A stretch of DNA of 64,000 nt. Origin: Verrucomicrobiaceae bacterium (lineage in GTDB: Bacteria > Verrucomicrobiota > Verrucomicrobiia > Verrucomicrobiales > Akkermansiaceae). Position numbers and translations under genes: made by a program. The notes below the pieces were generated by a model that had not been told where the DNA came from, did no database searches, and was given only the letters and a program-made list of their open reading frames with translations. The stretch lies in NCBI GenBank assembly GCA_027484055.1, contig JAIXQH010000051.1, positions 124,001-188,000 on the forward strand, in the 5' to 3' direction. Shown here in pieces: positions 36,841-46,612 of this stretch; the first letter of the stretch is position 1; the number at the start of each line of letters is the position of its first letter.

Positions 36841-39800
36841 TCACGGCACGCTGACCCACGCCAAGCAGCTCGTGGAAACAAGTAAGCACTCCACTTGCGC
36901 TCCTGCGTAGGCCTTTTCCATCACGGCCCGGTAAGCAACCATCTGGCCTGCATAACGCTCGCGGACTTGATCGATGTGCTCCAGCACATCAGTCTTAAAA
37001 TCAATCACTTCCACGCGCGTCACCTCGCCAGACACCGCGCGGTGGAGGTGCAGCCGGTCCACCGTGCCGCTCAGCCATTTCCCGTCACTCACCGCGTCTA
37101 CCGCTTGCTCACGGTAGCACTCGACGGCACGCCCGCGCCGCTCGAATAAGTGACGCAGCGCTGGAGATTCGATCACCCGCGCCACCAAGCTACCGGCCTC
37201 GTCATGGCCTAAACGAGCCGGTGACTCATCGATCCATCCGACTTCCGCGAAGGCCTCATGCACCGCCGTGCCGAATTTCATCCCACCGCTACTCCGCCCG
37301 GCATTCATGCGGGTTTTCGCGCCGCTGGGAGTGATCCGTTCCCGGCGAGCGACCTTTTTTCCCAATCCCGACATCGCAGGCAGCGCCTTCCCTGAAACAT
37401 AGCGGGGCAGACCCTCCAGCCATTTCGGTGAGCCGGACTGATAAACCACCCCAGTTTTCCCTTCCGCAGAAATCGAGCGCATCAGCCAGTTCGCCAGTGA
37501 CGGCCTATCCGCTTTTTGGGTGGCTGCTGGAGCTTCGAGTAAGACGTAGAGTCCTCGCTTCGAACGAGTTAGGGCGACGTATAGCATGCAGAATGCCTCG
37601 TATTTTTGGGCATCTCCCCACCGCTCTTCCGCCTCACGCATTTCGGGAATGAGTTCTCTGACCCACTTCGGTGGTGTCTCGCTCAGCCATCCAGGCCCCT
37701 CTGCAACCTCAAAGCGCTGGGCAGCTGGGACGCTGTCGGCCGGTACATCTGGCAGAATCACCAAATCAAATCCCAGTCCCTTCGCCTTATGAATCGTCAT
37801 CACCTGCACCGCCGCGCAGCCGGGGTTTTGGGAAATTTCTAAGCGCTCCACCCAGTCCGCCGCCTCCTGCGGAGTCGCTGCTCCTCGGCTGTCCAGATCG
37901 GCCAAGGCGCTGATCACATCGCCTGCGCGTCTTCTTCCGAAATCTGACCAATCCTGCCAACACGCATCCACCACCTCTTCGACCATCACGGCAAAACCGC
38001 CCTCAGCAACCCTCGTCAACAAGCCATCCCACGCCGACCACCATTCCTCACCGAAGCGGCGTTCCAGCGCTGCCGCCAAAGGCGACATTGCCAGCACCTC
38101 CTGAGCAAAAGCATCCGCAGGATTGGCCAACCATTTTAATAACTGCCCTAACGCGATCCCCACCGGATGATCCGCAGTCGGCTTACGCCGTCCTTCTTCG
38201 ATGACATCGTATCCCTGAGCACGTAAATGATCACCCACCTCGCTCACCATCGAGTTGCTCCGCACCAATACCCCGCAGGTCATCTCCCGCTCGCCGACGC
38301 CCAGCTCGCCCAGTAAATCCCCGAGCCGCACCAGGCGATCTTCCCAAGTCCCATCGACCACCTCCACCCGTGCTTCTCCCGCTTTCCCTTCAATGGCTAA
38401 GGGCGCAGCTGAGACGTGCGCCTCCCACACCCAAGCCTCTGCGGCGCTGCCGAAAAGCTCCCGCAGCGTGCTGGCATCCCCGCAAACCTCGTTCACCAAG
38501 GCCAGGACCTCTGGGCAAGAACGCCAAGACTCCGTCATCGGCGCGATCGTTAAACCACCACCTCGATACCGCTCGATCACCTCGTTAAACAATCGCACAT
38601 CGCCACCGCGCCATCCGTAAATGGCTTGCTTGCGGTCACCCACCACGAACAGTGAACCCTCTCCCTCACCCGTCGCCTCATCCAAGAGCGGCACGAGGCC
38701 TCTCCAGTCAGACCGGCTGGTATCTTGGAATTCATCCAACAGCCAATGCGCGTACCGGGCATCCAGCCGAAAGTCCACTGCCTCGCGCCGCAATCTAGCA
38801 TCCTCGTGCGTGGCCCATTCGCCCATGAGGATTTTTACGTCGTCGAAGCCGAGCTGCCCCCGCCGCCGCAGCAGGGCCTCGCAGCGGGCATCATGCAGCG
38901 CCACCACATCGCGCACGGCACGGGTCCGCTGCAAGGCAGCCGCCATTTCACAGCGTGCGGCTAAATTGACCAATGCTTTCAGCGCCTCGCCAGCCGGTCC
39001 AGAGACGATAAATTCTTTGTAATATTTCAAGCGCAGCGGCCCCGTCGGCTGCCCCGCTGCCGCCAGGATTCCTTCCAATTGCCCAGTCGCCCCGCCCAGA
39101 CTACCACTGCCGATGCGATGCTCCGCCAAAGTCATCACCGCTTTTTCAAAAGCCTCCCGATGACCCTTTCGCGTGTAGTCAATCCCATCCATGCCTCGTA
39201 ACACCTTGGTAATCAACTCGCCCTTGTGAGCTTCCCAGTCCTCGACACGCGCCCCGCTCAGAGAAACGGGGCCCCACTCCAAGTCCTGAGACCGGCGGTA
39301 GAGCCCCTGCCAGAGAGTCACGAATGCACGCAAACTCCTCACCACACCCAGCTCTTCTTTCCCCAAGCACGCCCGGCGGAAGGCGTGCAGAAATTCGTCA
39401 CCATCACCCTCATCCAGCGTTTCACCCAGCAGCGTGGCTAAGATCTCGTCAGCAGCGGCAGCGGCCCTTGCCCCTTCGAGTAGATCAAATTTCCCCCCGG
39501 TCAGACCGAGTTCATATTGAAAGCCCCGCACAACCCGGGCGAAAAAGCTATCCATCGTTCCCAGCGTGCAGCGTGGCAAGGCGCGCACCAGTCTTTCCAA
39601 AAGTTCGGCAAAATCCGCCTGCGGTAAATTCAACTCCGCCTTCAGTCGCACAGCGCTCGCTTCGCACGCCGCGACATCCGCCAACTTCATCAACACCGAA
39701 TCCGCAAATTCCCCAGCCGCCTTCCGCGTGAAAGTCAGGGCGACGATCTTTTCCGGCTCCACCCCTTTTGCCATCAGGCCGATGAGACGATTTCCCAACT

Positions 39801-39861
39801 GGAAGGTTTTCCCCGACCCTGCGGACGCGAGAATGAGTAGGTTCTTCTCGAGAATATTCAT
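36841..39861 (-). CDS. UvrD/AddA-type helicase-exonuclease
   Basis: MNILEKNLLILASAGSGKTFQLGNRLIGLMAKGVEPEKIVALTFTRKAAGEF, WLLDEFQDTSRSDWRGLVPLL, SLFVVGDRKQAIYGWRGGDVRLF, VMTIHKAKGLGFDLVILPD, C-term FGTAVHEAF...VEVIDFKTD (RecB-like nuclease). Confidence 0.9.
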   Translation of the reverse strand: MNILEKNLLILASAGSGKTFQLGNRLIGLMAKGVEPEKIVALTFTRKAAGEFADSVLMKLADVAACEASAVRLKAELNLPQADFAELLERLVRALPRCTLGTMDSFFARVVRGFQYELGLTGGKFDLLEGARAAAAADEILATLLGETLDEGDGDEFLHAFRRACLGKEELGVVRSLRAFVTLWQGLYRRSQDLEWGPVSLSGARVEDWEAHKGELITKVLRGMDGIDYTRKGHREAFEKAVMTLAEHRIGSGSLGGATGQLEGILAAAGQPTGPLRLKYYKEFIVSGPAGEALKALVNLAARCEMAAALQRTRAVRDVVALHDARCEALLRRRGQLGFDDVKILMGEWATHEDARLRREAVDFRLDARYAHWLLDEFQDTSRSDWRGLVPLLDEATGEGEGSLFVVGDRKQAIYGWRGGDVRLFNEVIERYRGGGLTIAPMTESWRSCPEVLALVNEVCGDASTLRELFGSAAEAWVWEAHVSAAPLAIEGKAGEARVEVVDGTWEDRLVRLGDLLGELGVGEREMTCGVLVRSNSMVSEVGDHLRAQGYDVIEEGRRKPTADHPVGIALGQLLKWLANPADAFAQEVLAMSPLAAALERRFGEEWWSAWDGLLTRVAEGGFAVMVEEVVDACWQDWSDFGRRRAGDVISALADLDSRGAATPQEAADWVERLEISQNPGCAAVQVMTIHKAKGLGFDLVILPDVPADSVPAAQRFEVAEGPGWLSETPPKWVRELIPEMREAEERWGDAQKYEAFCMLYVALTRSKRGLYVLLEAPAATQKADRPSLANWLMRSISAEGKTGVVYQSGSPKWLEGLPRYVSGKALPAMSGLGKKVARRERITPSGAKTRMNAGRSSGGMKFGTAVHEAFAEVGWIDESPARLGHDEAGSLVARVIESPALRHLFERRGRAVECYREQAVDAVSDGKWLSGTVDRLHLHRAVSGEVTRVEVIDFKTDVLEHIDQVRERYAGQMVAYRAVMEKAYAGAQVECLLVSTSCLAWVSVP

Positions 39862-39953
39862 CGGTGCCACAGACCATGGCCCATGCGGCAATAATCGAAA
39901 ACCCAGAACTTTCTAAACCCCACAATTTTCCTCATCATCCCACACAGCAGGAA

Positions 39954-39986
39954 AAACTTATTGAGTGTCAGACAAATAATAAGTTT
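39954..39986. repeat. Perfect 9-bp inverted repeat (AAACTTATT / AATAAGTTT) between the helicase and RAYT genes
   Basis: aaacttattgagtgtcagacaaataataagttt; 15-nt loop. Confidence 0.55.
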
Positions 39987-40024
39987 CTTCTTGGCACTGG
40001 AAATGGCGGTGGTAGATTCTGCGC

Positions 40025-41164
40025 ATGCGTAAGGCTCGGTGGCTTGGGGATTGGCAGAATTCAGCGTCTAAGGCGGTGATTTATCACTGCATTTCGCGGG
40101 TCGTGGATCGGCGGTTTGTGTTGGAGGAGCGGGAGCGGGAAGCGTTCCGGATGTTTATGCGGATGTATGAAAATTTCTCGGGCTGCCGGGTTCTTTCGTA
40201 CTGCGTGATGTCGAATCACTTCCATTTGATGCTGGAGGTGCCGCCGATGGAGGTGGGTGGACTGACGGATGAGGCGCTGCTGAAACGACTTTCTGCCCTC
40301 TATACGGAGGCATTTGTAGCAGGCGTGGCGGCGGAATTGACGGAGGCTCGGAAGCTCGATGCTGATGCTAATGCTAATGCTAATGAGACTAGCGCTGCGA
40401 CGGGTGGCGCCTCTGGGACTCGGGCGGCGGAGGTTCACGCTCGGTTTACTTACCGGATGCATGATTTGAGCGAGTTCATGAAGGGACTGCTAATCCGTTT
40501 CACACGCTGGTTCAACCGGACCCACACCCGCACGGGGACTTTATGGGAGGAGCGATTCAAGAGCGTGATCGTAGAAAGCGGCACCGCGACACGGACGGTG
40601 GCGGCTTATATTGATTTAAATCCGGTGCGAGCCGGGATGGTCGCGGACCCGGCGGACTACCGCTGGAGCAGCTACGGTGAGGCGGTGGGTGGTGGAAAAA
40701 GGGGCAATGGCAAGAAGGCGCGTGAGGGCTTGGTTCGAGCGTGTTTTTCGGATCAGGAAAAAGTTTCTGAAATCGACCGCTGGAAGGAAACGGCGCGGAT
40801 CTATCGGCGCTTGATGGGTTTCGCGTTGGAGCGGAACGCTGGGCGGGCGGCCATTTCTACGAGCCAAGGTTCGGCAGTCCGTGGGCGCGCGCAAATGATG
40901 AACACCGCTGAGATGTTGGAGAGCGCGGAGAATGGCATCGTGCTCCCGGACTTGGGATTGGCGCAGATGCTGCGCTGCCGAGTGCGGTATTTCACCGACG
41001 GAACGGTGATTGGCAGCCGGGAGTTTGTGAACGATGCTTTCACCCGAGGACGAGAACGATTTGGCAGGCAGCGGAAGGACGGCGCGCGGAAACTGCGAGG
41101 TGCGGCGGCAGCGGCGAATCCGGTTTTGTGGAGCCTGAGGGATTTGAGAAAAGGGATCGTGTGA
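40025..41164 (+). mobile_element. REP-associated tyrosine transposase (RAYT, Y1/TnpA-REP family)
   Basis: AVIYHCISRVVDRRFVLEEREREAFRMFMRMYENFSGCRVLSYCVMSNHFHLMLEVP (HUH NHFHLM); AAYIDLNPVRAGMVADPADYRWSSYGEAVGG (catalytic Tyr region). Confidence 0.93.
40361..40384 (+). repeat. In-frame hexanucleotide tandem repeat (gctgat + 3x gctaat) inside the RAYT gene
   Basis: gctgatgctaatgctaatgctaat encoding ADANANAN. Confidence 0.85.
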
Positions 41165-41237
41165 GGGTCGCTATTTCTCGTGAGCTTTTCAGATCGGACG
41201 ATTTTCTTCCGGCGTTGACCTGAGAGAAAAGGGCTGT

Positions 41238-41921
41238 ATGAAGGGTGAAGAATTTAATGCGATGAAATCTTTTAACCGACTCGTTCCATTCACCACTTTG
41301 GCTGCTGTTTGCACTCTTTTTTCATGTGCGCCCGGCGGTAAATCGCCTTCCGGGTTCTTGAAAAACTACGCGGAAATGAACGCAGGGTTCGGCATGGAAG
41401 ATGCCGTTTCCTCATTCGTAAGACCGGGGGTGGACCTGAAAAAGTATGACAGCGCTATCATCGAGCCAGTGACCACGATCGTTGCCGCGCCCGGTATCAG
41501 CCCACAGGTGACTGAGCAGCTTGCGGCGTACCTTGGTGATTCGATTCGGACTCAAGTCGGTGCAGAGTTGAAAATCGTCACGGTACCAAGTCCCACGACT
41601 TTACGAGTGCGGGTGGCTTTGACGGATGTGATTGAAAATCAAAAGACTGGAAAACCAGTGACGACGATTCATCCCGCACCGCAAGCGATTTTAAGCGGGA
41701 GCTTGGGCACGCCAGAGATCGCGGCCTTTATCTCAAGGGTGTCGTTTGAGGGCGAAATGCTCGACTCGGTGACGGGCGCGCGGCTTGCGGCGCTGGTCGA
41801 CCATCGGCTTGGGAAAAAGCGTGAGGCGAGTGCCGCCACGACTTGGCTGGGTGTCAGCAGTGCGGTGAATCAGGGGGCGAAGGGCTTGCGTGAACGTTTC
41901 GTCGCAGCTCGTGCGCGGTAA
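41238..41921 (+). CDS. DUF3313-like lipoprotein
   Basis: Signal with lipobox TLFSCAPGG; FVRPGVDLKKYDSAIIEPV...VTEQLAAYLGDSIRTQVG..., resembling DUF3313 proteins. Start may be the internal MKSFNRL. Confidence 0.65.
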   Translation: MKGEEFNAMKSFNRLVPFTTLAAVCTLFSCAPGGKSPSGFLKNYAEMNAGFGMEDAVSSFVRPGVDLKKYDSAIIEPVTTIVAAPGISPQVTEQLAAYLGDSIRTQVGAELKIVTVPSPTTLRVRVALTDVIENQKTGKPVTTIHPAPQAILSGSLGTPEIAAFISRVSFEGEMLDSVTGARLAALVDHRLGKKREASAATTWLGVSSAVNQGAKGLRERFVAARAR

Positions 41922-41936
41922 TATTTCGTCCGTGCC

Positions 41937-42827
41937 ATGACCGATTGCGACGAGATCGCTTTTTTTGAATTCCAAGCTACCGAGAAAAGCGCATCTCCCC
42001 GGACTCTTGCGAACTACCGAGATGCGCTGCTGGCCTATCAAGTGTGGCGTGGCGAACGATTCACTGGCTGGCGCGGGGCGGCGGCGGATGAGTTCCGAGA
42101 CTATTTATTCGCGATGATGAAGCAGGGACTCAAGCGGGCGACGATCCGCTTGAGATTCGCTGCGTTGCGTTCGTTTTACAAATACCTAGTGCTGCGCCGC
42201 GGTCTCGCGCGGAGTCCGGTGGCGGAGGTGCAACTACCTAAGCCAGAACGTGGGCTTCCGGTCGTGCTGAGTCTTTCCCAAGTGGATGAATTGCTGGGAA
42301 TGCCCTTGAAATGTGAGGCGGACAAGAAATCTCCGCCGTGGATCCCGCTGCGGGATGCGGCGATTTTGGAACTTTTTTATTCCAGCGGGCTGCGGATTTC
42401 CGAGCTTTTGCAATTGGATGTGCGGCATGTGGATTTCATCGGCGAGACGGTGCGGGTGATGGGCAAGGGGGCGAAGGAGCGGATTGTCCCAATCGGCGGG
42501 CCGGCTTTGAACGCGATTCAGCGCTATCGGCAAGCGGCGGCGGTCACCTCTGGCCCCTTGTTTCTGAGCAGTCGGTTGCGGCGAATCACCCAGCAGGCGG
42601 TGGATCAATTGCTGAAAAAGTATCTCAAGCGCAGCAGCATCCCCTTTGCGATCAGTCCGCACAAGTTGCGCCATAGCTTCGCGACGCATTTGCTGGATGC
42701 GGGCGCGGATTTGCGGAGTGTGCAGGCCTTGCTCGGGCATGCTTCGCTATCCACCACTCAGATTTATACCCATGTGACGAAGGAGCGGCTGAAGAGCGCT
42801 TACGACACGGCCCATCCACGCGCGTGA
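41937..42827 (+). CDS. Tyrosine recombinase XerC/XerD
   Basis: LEYQ-type N-term; LFYSSGLRISELLQLDV, VMGKGAKERIVPIG, SPHKLRHSFATHLLDAGADLRSVQALLGHASLSTTQIYTHVTKERLKSAYDTAHPRA. Confidence 0.95.
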   Translation: MTDCDEIAFFEFQATEKSASPRTLANYRDALLAYQVWRGERFTGWRGAAADEFRDYLFAMMKQGLKRATIRLRFAALRSFYKYLVLRRGLARSPVAEVQLPKPERGLPVVLSLSQVDELLGMPLKCEADKKSPPWIPLRDAAILELFYSSGLRISELLQLDVRHVDFIGETVRVMGKGAKERIVPIGGPALNAIQRYRQAAAVTSGPLFLSSRLRRITQQAVDQLLKKYLKRSSIPFAISPHKLRHSFATHLLDAGADLRSVQALLGHASLSTTQIYTHVTKERLKSAYDTAHPRA

Positions 42828-43507
42828 AAAATGATTTGCTGATCCTCATGAAGCTTTCCTGCCTATTTGGCCTATTTTCCTGTGCCTCCCAGCCACGGCT
42901 CGTGCCAGGGCCGGAACCGCGAGCGGCCTTGGCGAAGCGGGTGGTGGAGAAATCCGAGTTGGCGGTATTGTTTGTGGGGAACAGCTACAGCTTCGGGGTG
43001 CCGCAGGCCTTTGCAAAGCTGGCGAAAGAACGTGGGAAGGCGGTGCGCGTGGGTCATGCGACCTATGGTGGCTGGACGCTCAAGCGGCATGCGGCGAATG
43101 CGCCTACGTTGCGAAAAATCTGCACAGGACGGTGGGATGTGGTGGTGCTCCAAGAGCAAAGTGAGATTCCATCATGGTCACCGAGGAAGCGTGATCGGGA
43201 AATGTTTCCACCGCTCCGGGCCTTGGTGACGGAGGTGCGACGGGTGGGCGCGCTACCGGTGCTTTACCAAACATGGGGCCGTAGCGACCATTTCCTGGAG
43301 ATGAATGCCAGACTACGCACGGGGTATCAAGCGGCGGCGAAAAATGCCGGTGACTTACTGGTGGTGCCGGTGGGGGATGCGTGGGAACGTGAATTCTCCG
43401 CAGGGCGCGGTGCGAGCCTATTCATGGAGGATGGCAGCCACCCGACAGCGGTTGGAAATGCGCTTACGGCAGTGGTGTTTTACGAGAGTTTTTTCGGGCA
43501 CGAGTGA
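42824..43507 (+). CDS. SGNH/GDSL-hydrolase-like lipoprotein
   Basis: SCLFGLFSCASQ lipobox; LAVLFVGNSYSFGVPQAFAKLAKERGKAVRVGHATYGGWTLKRHA...WDVVVLQEQSEIPSW...DGSHPTAVGNALTA. Confidence 0.75.
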   Translation: MKNDLLILMKLSCLFGLFSCASQPRLVPGPEPRAALAKRVVEKSELAVLFVGNSYSFGVPQAFAKLAKERGKAVRVGHATYGGWTLKRHAANAPTLRKICTGRWDVVVLQEQSEIPSWSPRKRDREMFPPLRALVTEVRRVGALPVLYQTWGRSDHFLEMNARLRTGYQAAAKNAGDLLVVPVGDAWEREFSAGRGASLFMEDGSHPTAVGNALTAVVFYESFFGHE

Positions 43508-43516
43508 CGGCCCCTA

Positions 43517-44296
43517 TCATTTCCTAAATGCCGCGGCGAGCGAGGCAAGATCCGCTGGGGCGGCGCGATCTGCTGTCAGGATGGCTGCTTTTTGCAGGGA
43601 GATAATGTCGGAGATGCCTTTGCGGGAAAGTTCTAGCATGGCGGTCATTTCCTCGCTGGAAAACACGGCTTCTTCACCGCTGCCCTGGATTTCGACGAAC
43701 TCGGAGGCTTCGGTCATGACGACATTGAAATCCACGGCGGCATCGCGGTCTTCAGGGTAGTTTAAATCCAGAATCGGCACACCCTGATAGACGCCTGCGG
43801 AGACGGCGGCGACGAGTTTCTTGAGCGGGAACTGCTTCAACTTTCCAGCGGCCATGAGCTGGTTGAAGGCGATCGCCATGGCCACGCAGCCGCCGGTGAT
43901 GGAGGCGGTGCGGGTGCCGCCGTCGGCTTGGAGCACGTCGCAGTCGATCCAGATGGTGCGTTGGCCGACCTTTTTCAAGTCCACGCAGGCGCGGAGAGCA
44001 CGGCCGATGAGGCGCTGGATCTCTGAGGAGCGACCGTCGAGCTTGCCGCGTGAGATGTCGCGTGGTTTCCGTTCGAGAGTCGAGTAGGGGAGCATGGAAT
44101 ACTCGGCGGTGAGCCAGCCACCCTCGACGCGCTGGGCGCGCATCCAGCGGGGGACGTCGTCCTCGATGGTCGCGGAGCAAATGACACGGGTGTCGCCGAA
44201 AGACACGAGCACCGAGCCGGTGGCGTAGGGTGCGACGTTCGGGATGAAGGAAATCGGGCGGAGTTGGTCGTTCGGGCGACCGTCAGGGCGTGTCAT
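43517..44296 (-). CDS. rph: Ribonuclease PH
   Basis: MTRPDGRPNDQLRPISFIPNVAPYATGSVLVSFGDTRVICSATIEDDVPRWMR...GWLTAEYSMLPYSTLERKPRDISRGKLDGRSSEIQRLIGRALRACVDL. Confidence 0.96.
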   Translation of the reverse strand: MTRPDGRPNDQLRPISFIPNVAPYATGSVLVSFGDTRVICSATIEDDVPRWMRAQRVEGGWLTAEYSMLPYSTLERKPRDISRGKLDGRSSEIQRLIGRALRACVDLKKVGQRTIWIDCDVLQADGGTRTASITGGCVAMAIAFNQLMAAGKLKQFPLKKLVAAVSAGVYQGVPILDLNYPEDRDAAVDFNVVMTEASEFVEIQGSGEEAVFSSEEMTAMLELSRKGISDIISLQKAAILTADRAAPADLASLAAAFRK

Positions 44297-44367
44297 ACTG
44301 GATTGAAGTGGAGCGAGGTGTGAGCTGCAAGTGCGGAGGTGTCACGATGCAGGCCAGAAGCGATTTA

Positions 44368-45264
44368 TTACTTGGCTTGAGATTTCTGGGCGGCGGCCTC
44401 AATGAAGCGTTTCTTGGCCTCCATTTTCTCGGCCATATCGGCTTGGTATTGGCCCATTTGACCCGGGGTCAGGATGCCGTCGAAGCAGCTTAGGATGTCT
44501 TGAATCTCTTGGCGGCGCTTGGTTTGGACCTTTTCGTAGGCGACCATTGGGTCCGTTTCCGGGACGGCTTCACCCATCATGGCGAGGGTCAGGACGCCAT
44601 CGATGCTGAGTTCCTTGTTAGCGGTGGGCAGCATGGAATTATCAAATAGGAGGGTGGCAGCTGCCGGGATGGCTTGGAGCTCGGCCTTGCTGCGCTGGCG
44701 GAGGCGGCTAAGCACTTCTTCGCGCTGTTCGGGTGAGAGGTCGATCTGGCCGATGGCGGGTGTCAGCATGGCGGTGGCGCGGACCTCGATGCGATTGTCT
44801 CGCTCACGGGCGCGGACTTCCTCAAATTTAGCAAGTTGCTCAGGACTTAAAACCTTGGCGAGGCCTTCTTCGATGGCTCTTCCGCGCAGGGCGAGGTCTT
44901 CGATGACAGGGATCTCACCATTGATGGTGGCCTGCACTTTTTCGACGAGGCTGATGATGGAGCCTTGTTGCTCGAGTGAGAGTCCGAGGGCTTCTGTCAG
45001 GCGGAGCATCCGCGCTTCATCGCGGGTCTTGGGGCCATTTTCGAGGGCGTCGGCGAGGGGGAAATCACCGGCTTTCACCTCCTTGGGACGGGATCGATCC
45101 GCCGAGGAGCTGCGGGTATTCGTCTCACTACGAGTCTGACGCGGCGGTGGCGAGTCTTTCGAGACGACCACCGGAGCTGGGGCCGTGCCGCTCGGTTTGG
45201 CGAGCCAAGCAATGGAGAAGCCAATGAGGGCGGTGAGAGCGGGAAGGAGAGATGAGGATTTCAT
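44368..45264 (-). CDS. Exported Spy/CpxP-like (LTxxQ-type) coiled-coil protein
   Basis: N-term signal/TM; repeated LSPEQLAKFEEV, LSPEQREEVLSRL, LTPGQMGQYQ motifs. Confidence 0.5.
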   Translation of the reverse strand: MKSSSLLPALTALIGFSIAWLAKPSGTAPAPVVVSKDSPPPRQTRSETNTRSSSADRSRPKEVKAGDFPLADALENGPKTRDEARMLRLTEALGLSLEQQGSIISLVEKVQATINGEIPVIEDLALRGRAIEEGLAKVLSPEQLAKFEEVRARERDNRIEVRATAMLTPAIGQIDLSPEQREEVLSRLRQRSKAELQAIPAAATLLFDNSMLPTANKELSIDGVLTLAMMGEAVPETDPMVAYEKVQTKRRQEIQDILSCFDGILTPGQMGQYQADMAEKMEAKKRFIEAAAQKSQAK

Positions 45265-45980
45265 GCGTTGCGGATAGCGGTCACCGCTGCGGCCATGTCG
45301 GGCGCGCGGAAGGTGGAAGAGCCGGCGACCATCACGTTTGCCCCAGCCGTGTAGCAGCGGGCAGCGGTGACGGCATCGATCCCGCCATCGACTTCAACGT
45401 GGTAGCTCAGGTTTTTTGTCTGTCGAATCTGCACGGAGGCGGTGATTTTCTCTAAAACCTCGGGCATGAACGCCTGTCCACCGAAGCCGGGCACGACGGT
45501 CATGCAGAGCAGGAGGTCGATCTGGTCGAGAAATGGCTCCACGGCACTCAGCGGAGTCGCCGGATTCAGGGCGAGTCCGGCTAAGCAACCCGCCTCGCGA
45601 ATCCTTCTTAGAGTCTCGGCCACGTCGTGCTGTGCCTCGACGTGAACGGTAATGAGGTCCGCCCCTGCTGCGACGAAGCGTGGCAAGTAGTGGTCTGGCC
45701 GGGAAATCATCAGGTGGACATCGAGAAAAATGTCATTGGTCTCGTGCACCGCTTGGATGATGGCTGGACCGAAAGAGATGTTATCGACGAAATTTCCATC
45801 CATCACGTCCATGTGCATCCAGTCCGCCCCGGCGTGGATCGCGCGGTTGACCTCCTCGCGAAGGTAGGAAAAGTCTGCTGCCAGTAGGGACGGGGCGACA
45901 ACGCGGTCTTGAAAGTTTTTCGGAATCACGGGCTGGAACGAAGCACGATTCGTCGGTGGAGACACGGAAATTTTTTTCAT
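45261..45980 (-). CDS. rpe: Ribulose-phosphate 3-epimerase
   Basis: VVAPSLLAADFSYLREEVNRAIHAGADWMHMDVMDGNFVDNISFGPAIIQAVHE...LLCMTVVPGFGGQAFMPEVLEKI...EVDGGID. Confidence 0.95.
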   Translation of the reverse strand: MKKISVSPPTNRASFQPVIPKNFQDRVVAPSLLAADFSYLREEVNRAIHAGADWMHMDVMDGNFVDNISFGPAIIQAVHETNDIFLDVHLMISRPDHYLPRFVAAGADLITVHVEAQHDVAETLRRIREAGCLAGLALNPATPLSAVEPFLDQIDLLLCMTVVPGFGGQAFMPEVLEKITASVQIRQTKNLSYHVEVDGGIDAVTAARCYTAGANVMVAGSSTFRAPDMAAAVTAIRNA

Positions 45981-46030
45981 CCGCCGGAAACGTCGTGCGT
46001 CGCGGTCTGGCATCCGCTACTCAGTCTGGC

Positions 46031-46558
46031 GTGGACGAGATAGGACCGATTATTGATTTACAAAGTGACGCCTACTTCATGGGCCAAGCGCTCCGGGAAG
46101 CGCGTAAAGCCTATGCAGCCGGGGAGGTGCCGGTTGGCGCGGTGGTCGTGAGGGAGGGGAAAATTATCTCCAGGGCGTGGAATCAGGTGGAAATCCTCAA
46201 AGACGGCACGGCCCATGCCGAGATGCTCGCGCTGACGGCGGCGGAAGAAACGCTCGGCGACCGACGCTTGGAAAAATGCACCCTCTACGTCACCAAGGAG
46301 CCCTGCGTGATGTGCGCCGGGGCGATCATCTTGTGCCGCCCGGAGCGGGTCGTCTTTGGTTGTCCGGACCCGAAAGTCGGCGGTGTCGGTGGCTGGATCA
46401 ATATTTTAGACTCCAGTCCGCCCTTTAATCACCGTTGTGAAGTGAGCTCCGGCGTGCTCGGGGAAGAGTGCCTTTTCCTGCTCCAATCCTTCTTCCGAGA
46501 AGCCCGCGAGCGGAAAAAATCCGAGCGCCCAGACGATGTTTTCGAGCTGCCGGAGTGA
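46031..46558 (+). CDS. tadA: tRNA-specific adenosine deaminase (TadA-like)
   Basis: MGQALREARKAYAAGEVPVGAVVVREGKII, GTAHAEMLAL, LYVTKEPCVMCAGAIILCRPERVVFGCPDPKVGGVGG. Start uncertain (ORF open from 45956). Confidence 0.92.
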   Translation: MDEIGPIIDLQSDAYFMGQALREARKAYAAGEVPVGAVVVREGKIISRAWNQVEILKDGTAHAEMLALTAAEETLGDRRLEKCTLYVTKEPCVMCAGAIILCRPERVVFGCPDPKVGGVGGWINILDSSPPFNHRCEVSSGVLGEECLFLLQSFFREARERKKSERPDDVFELPE

Positions 46559-46612
46559 TTTGATTCTCCGCTGCGCTTGCAGTCTCAGCAGCGGTCAGCT
46601 AGCCCTTAGCCT

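Noticed and set aside
36401-36910. 169-aa plus-strand ORF
   Set aside because: Overlaps the lipoprotein gene 36478..36828 in another frame; Ser/Pro/His/Arg-rich shadow ORF.
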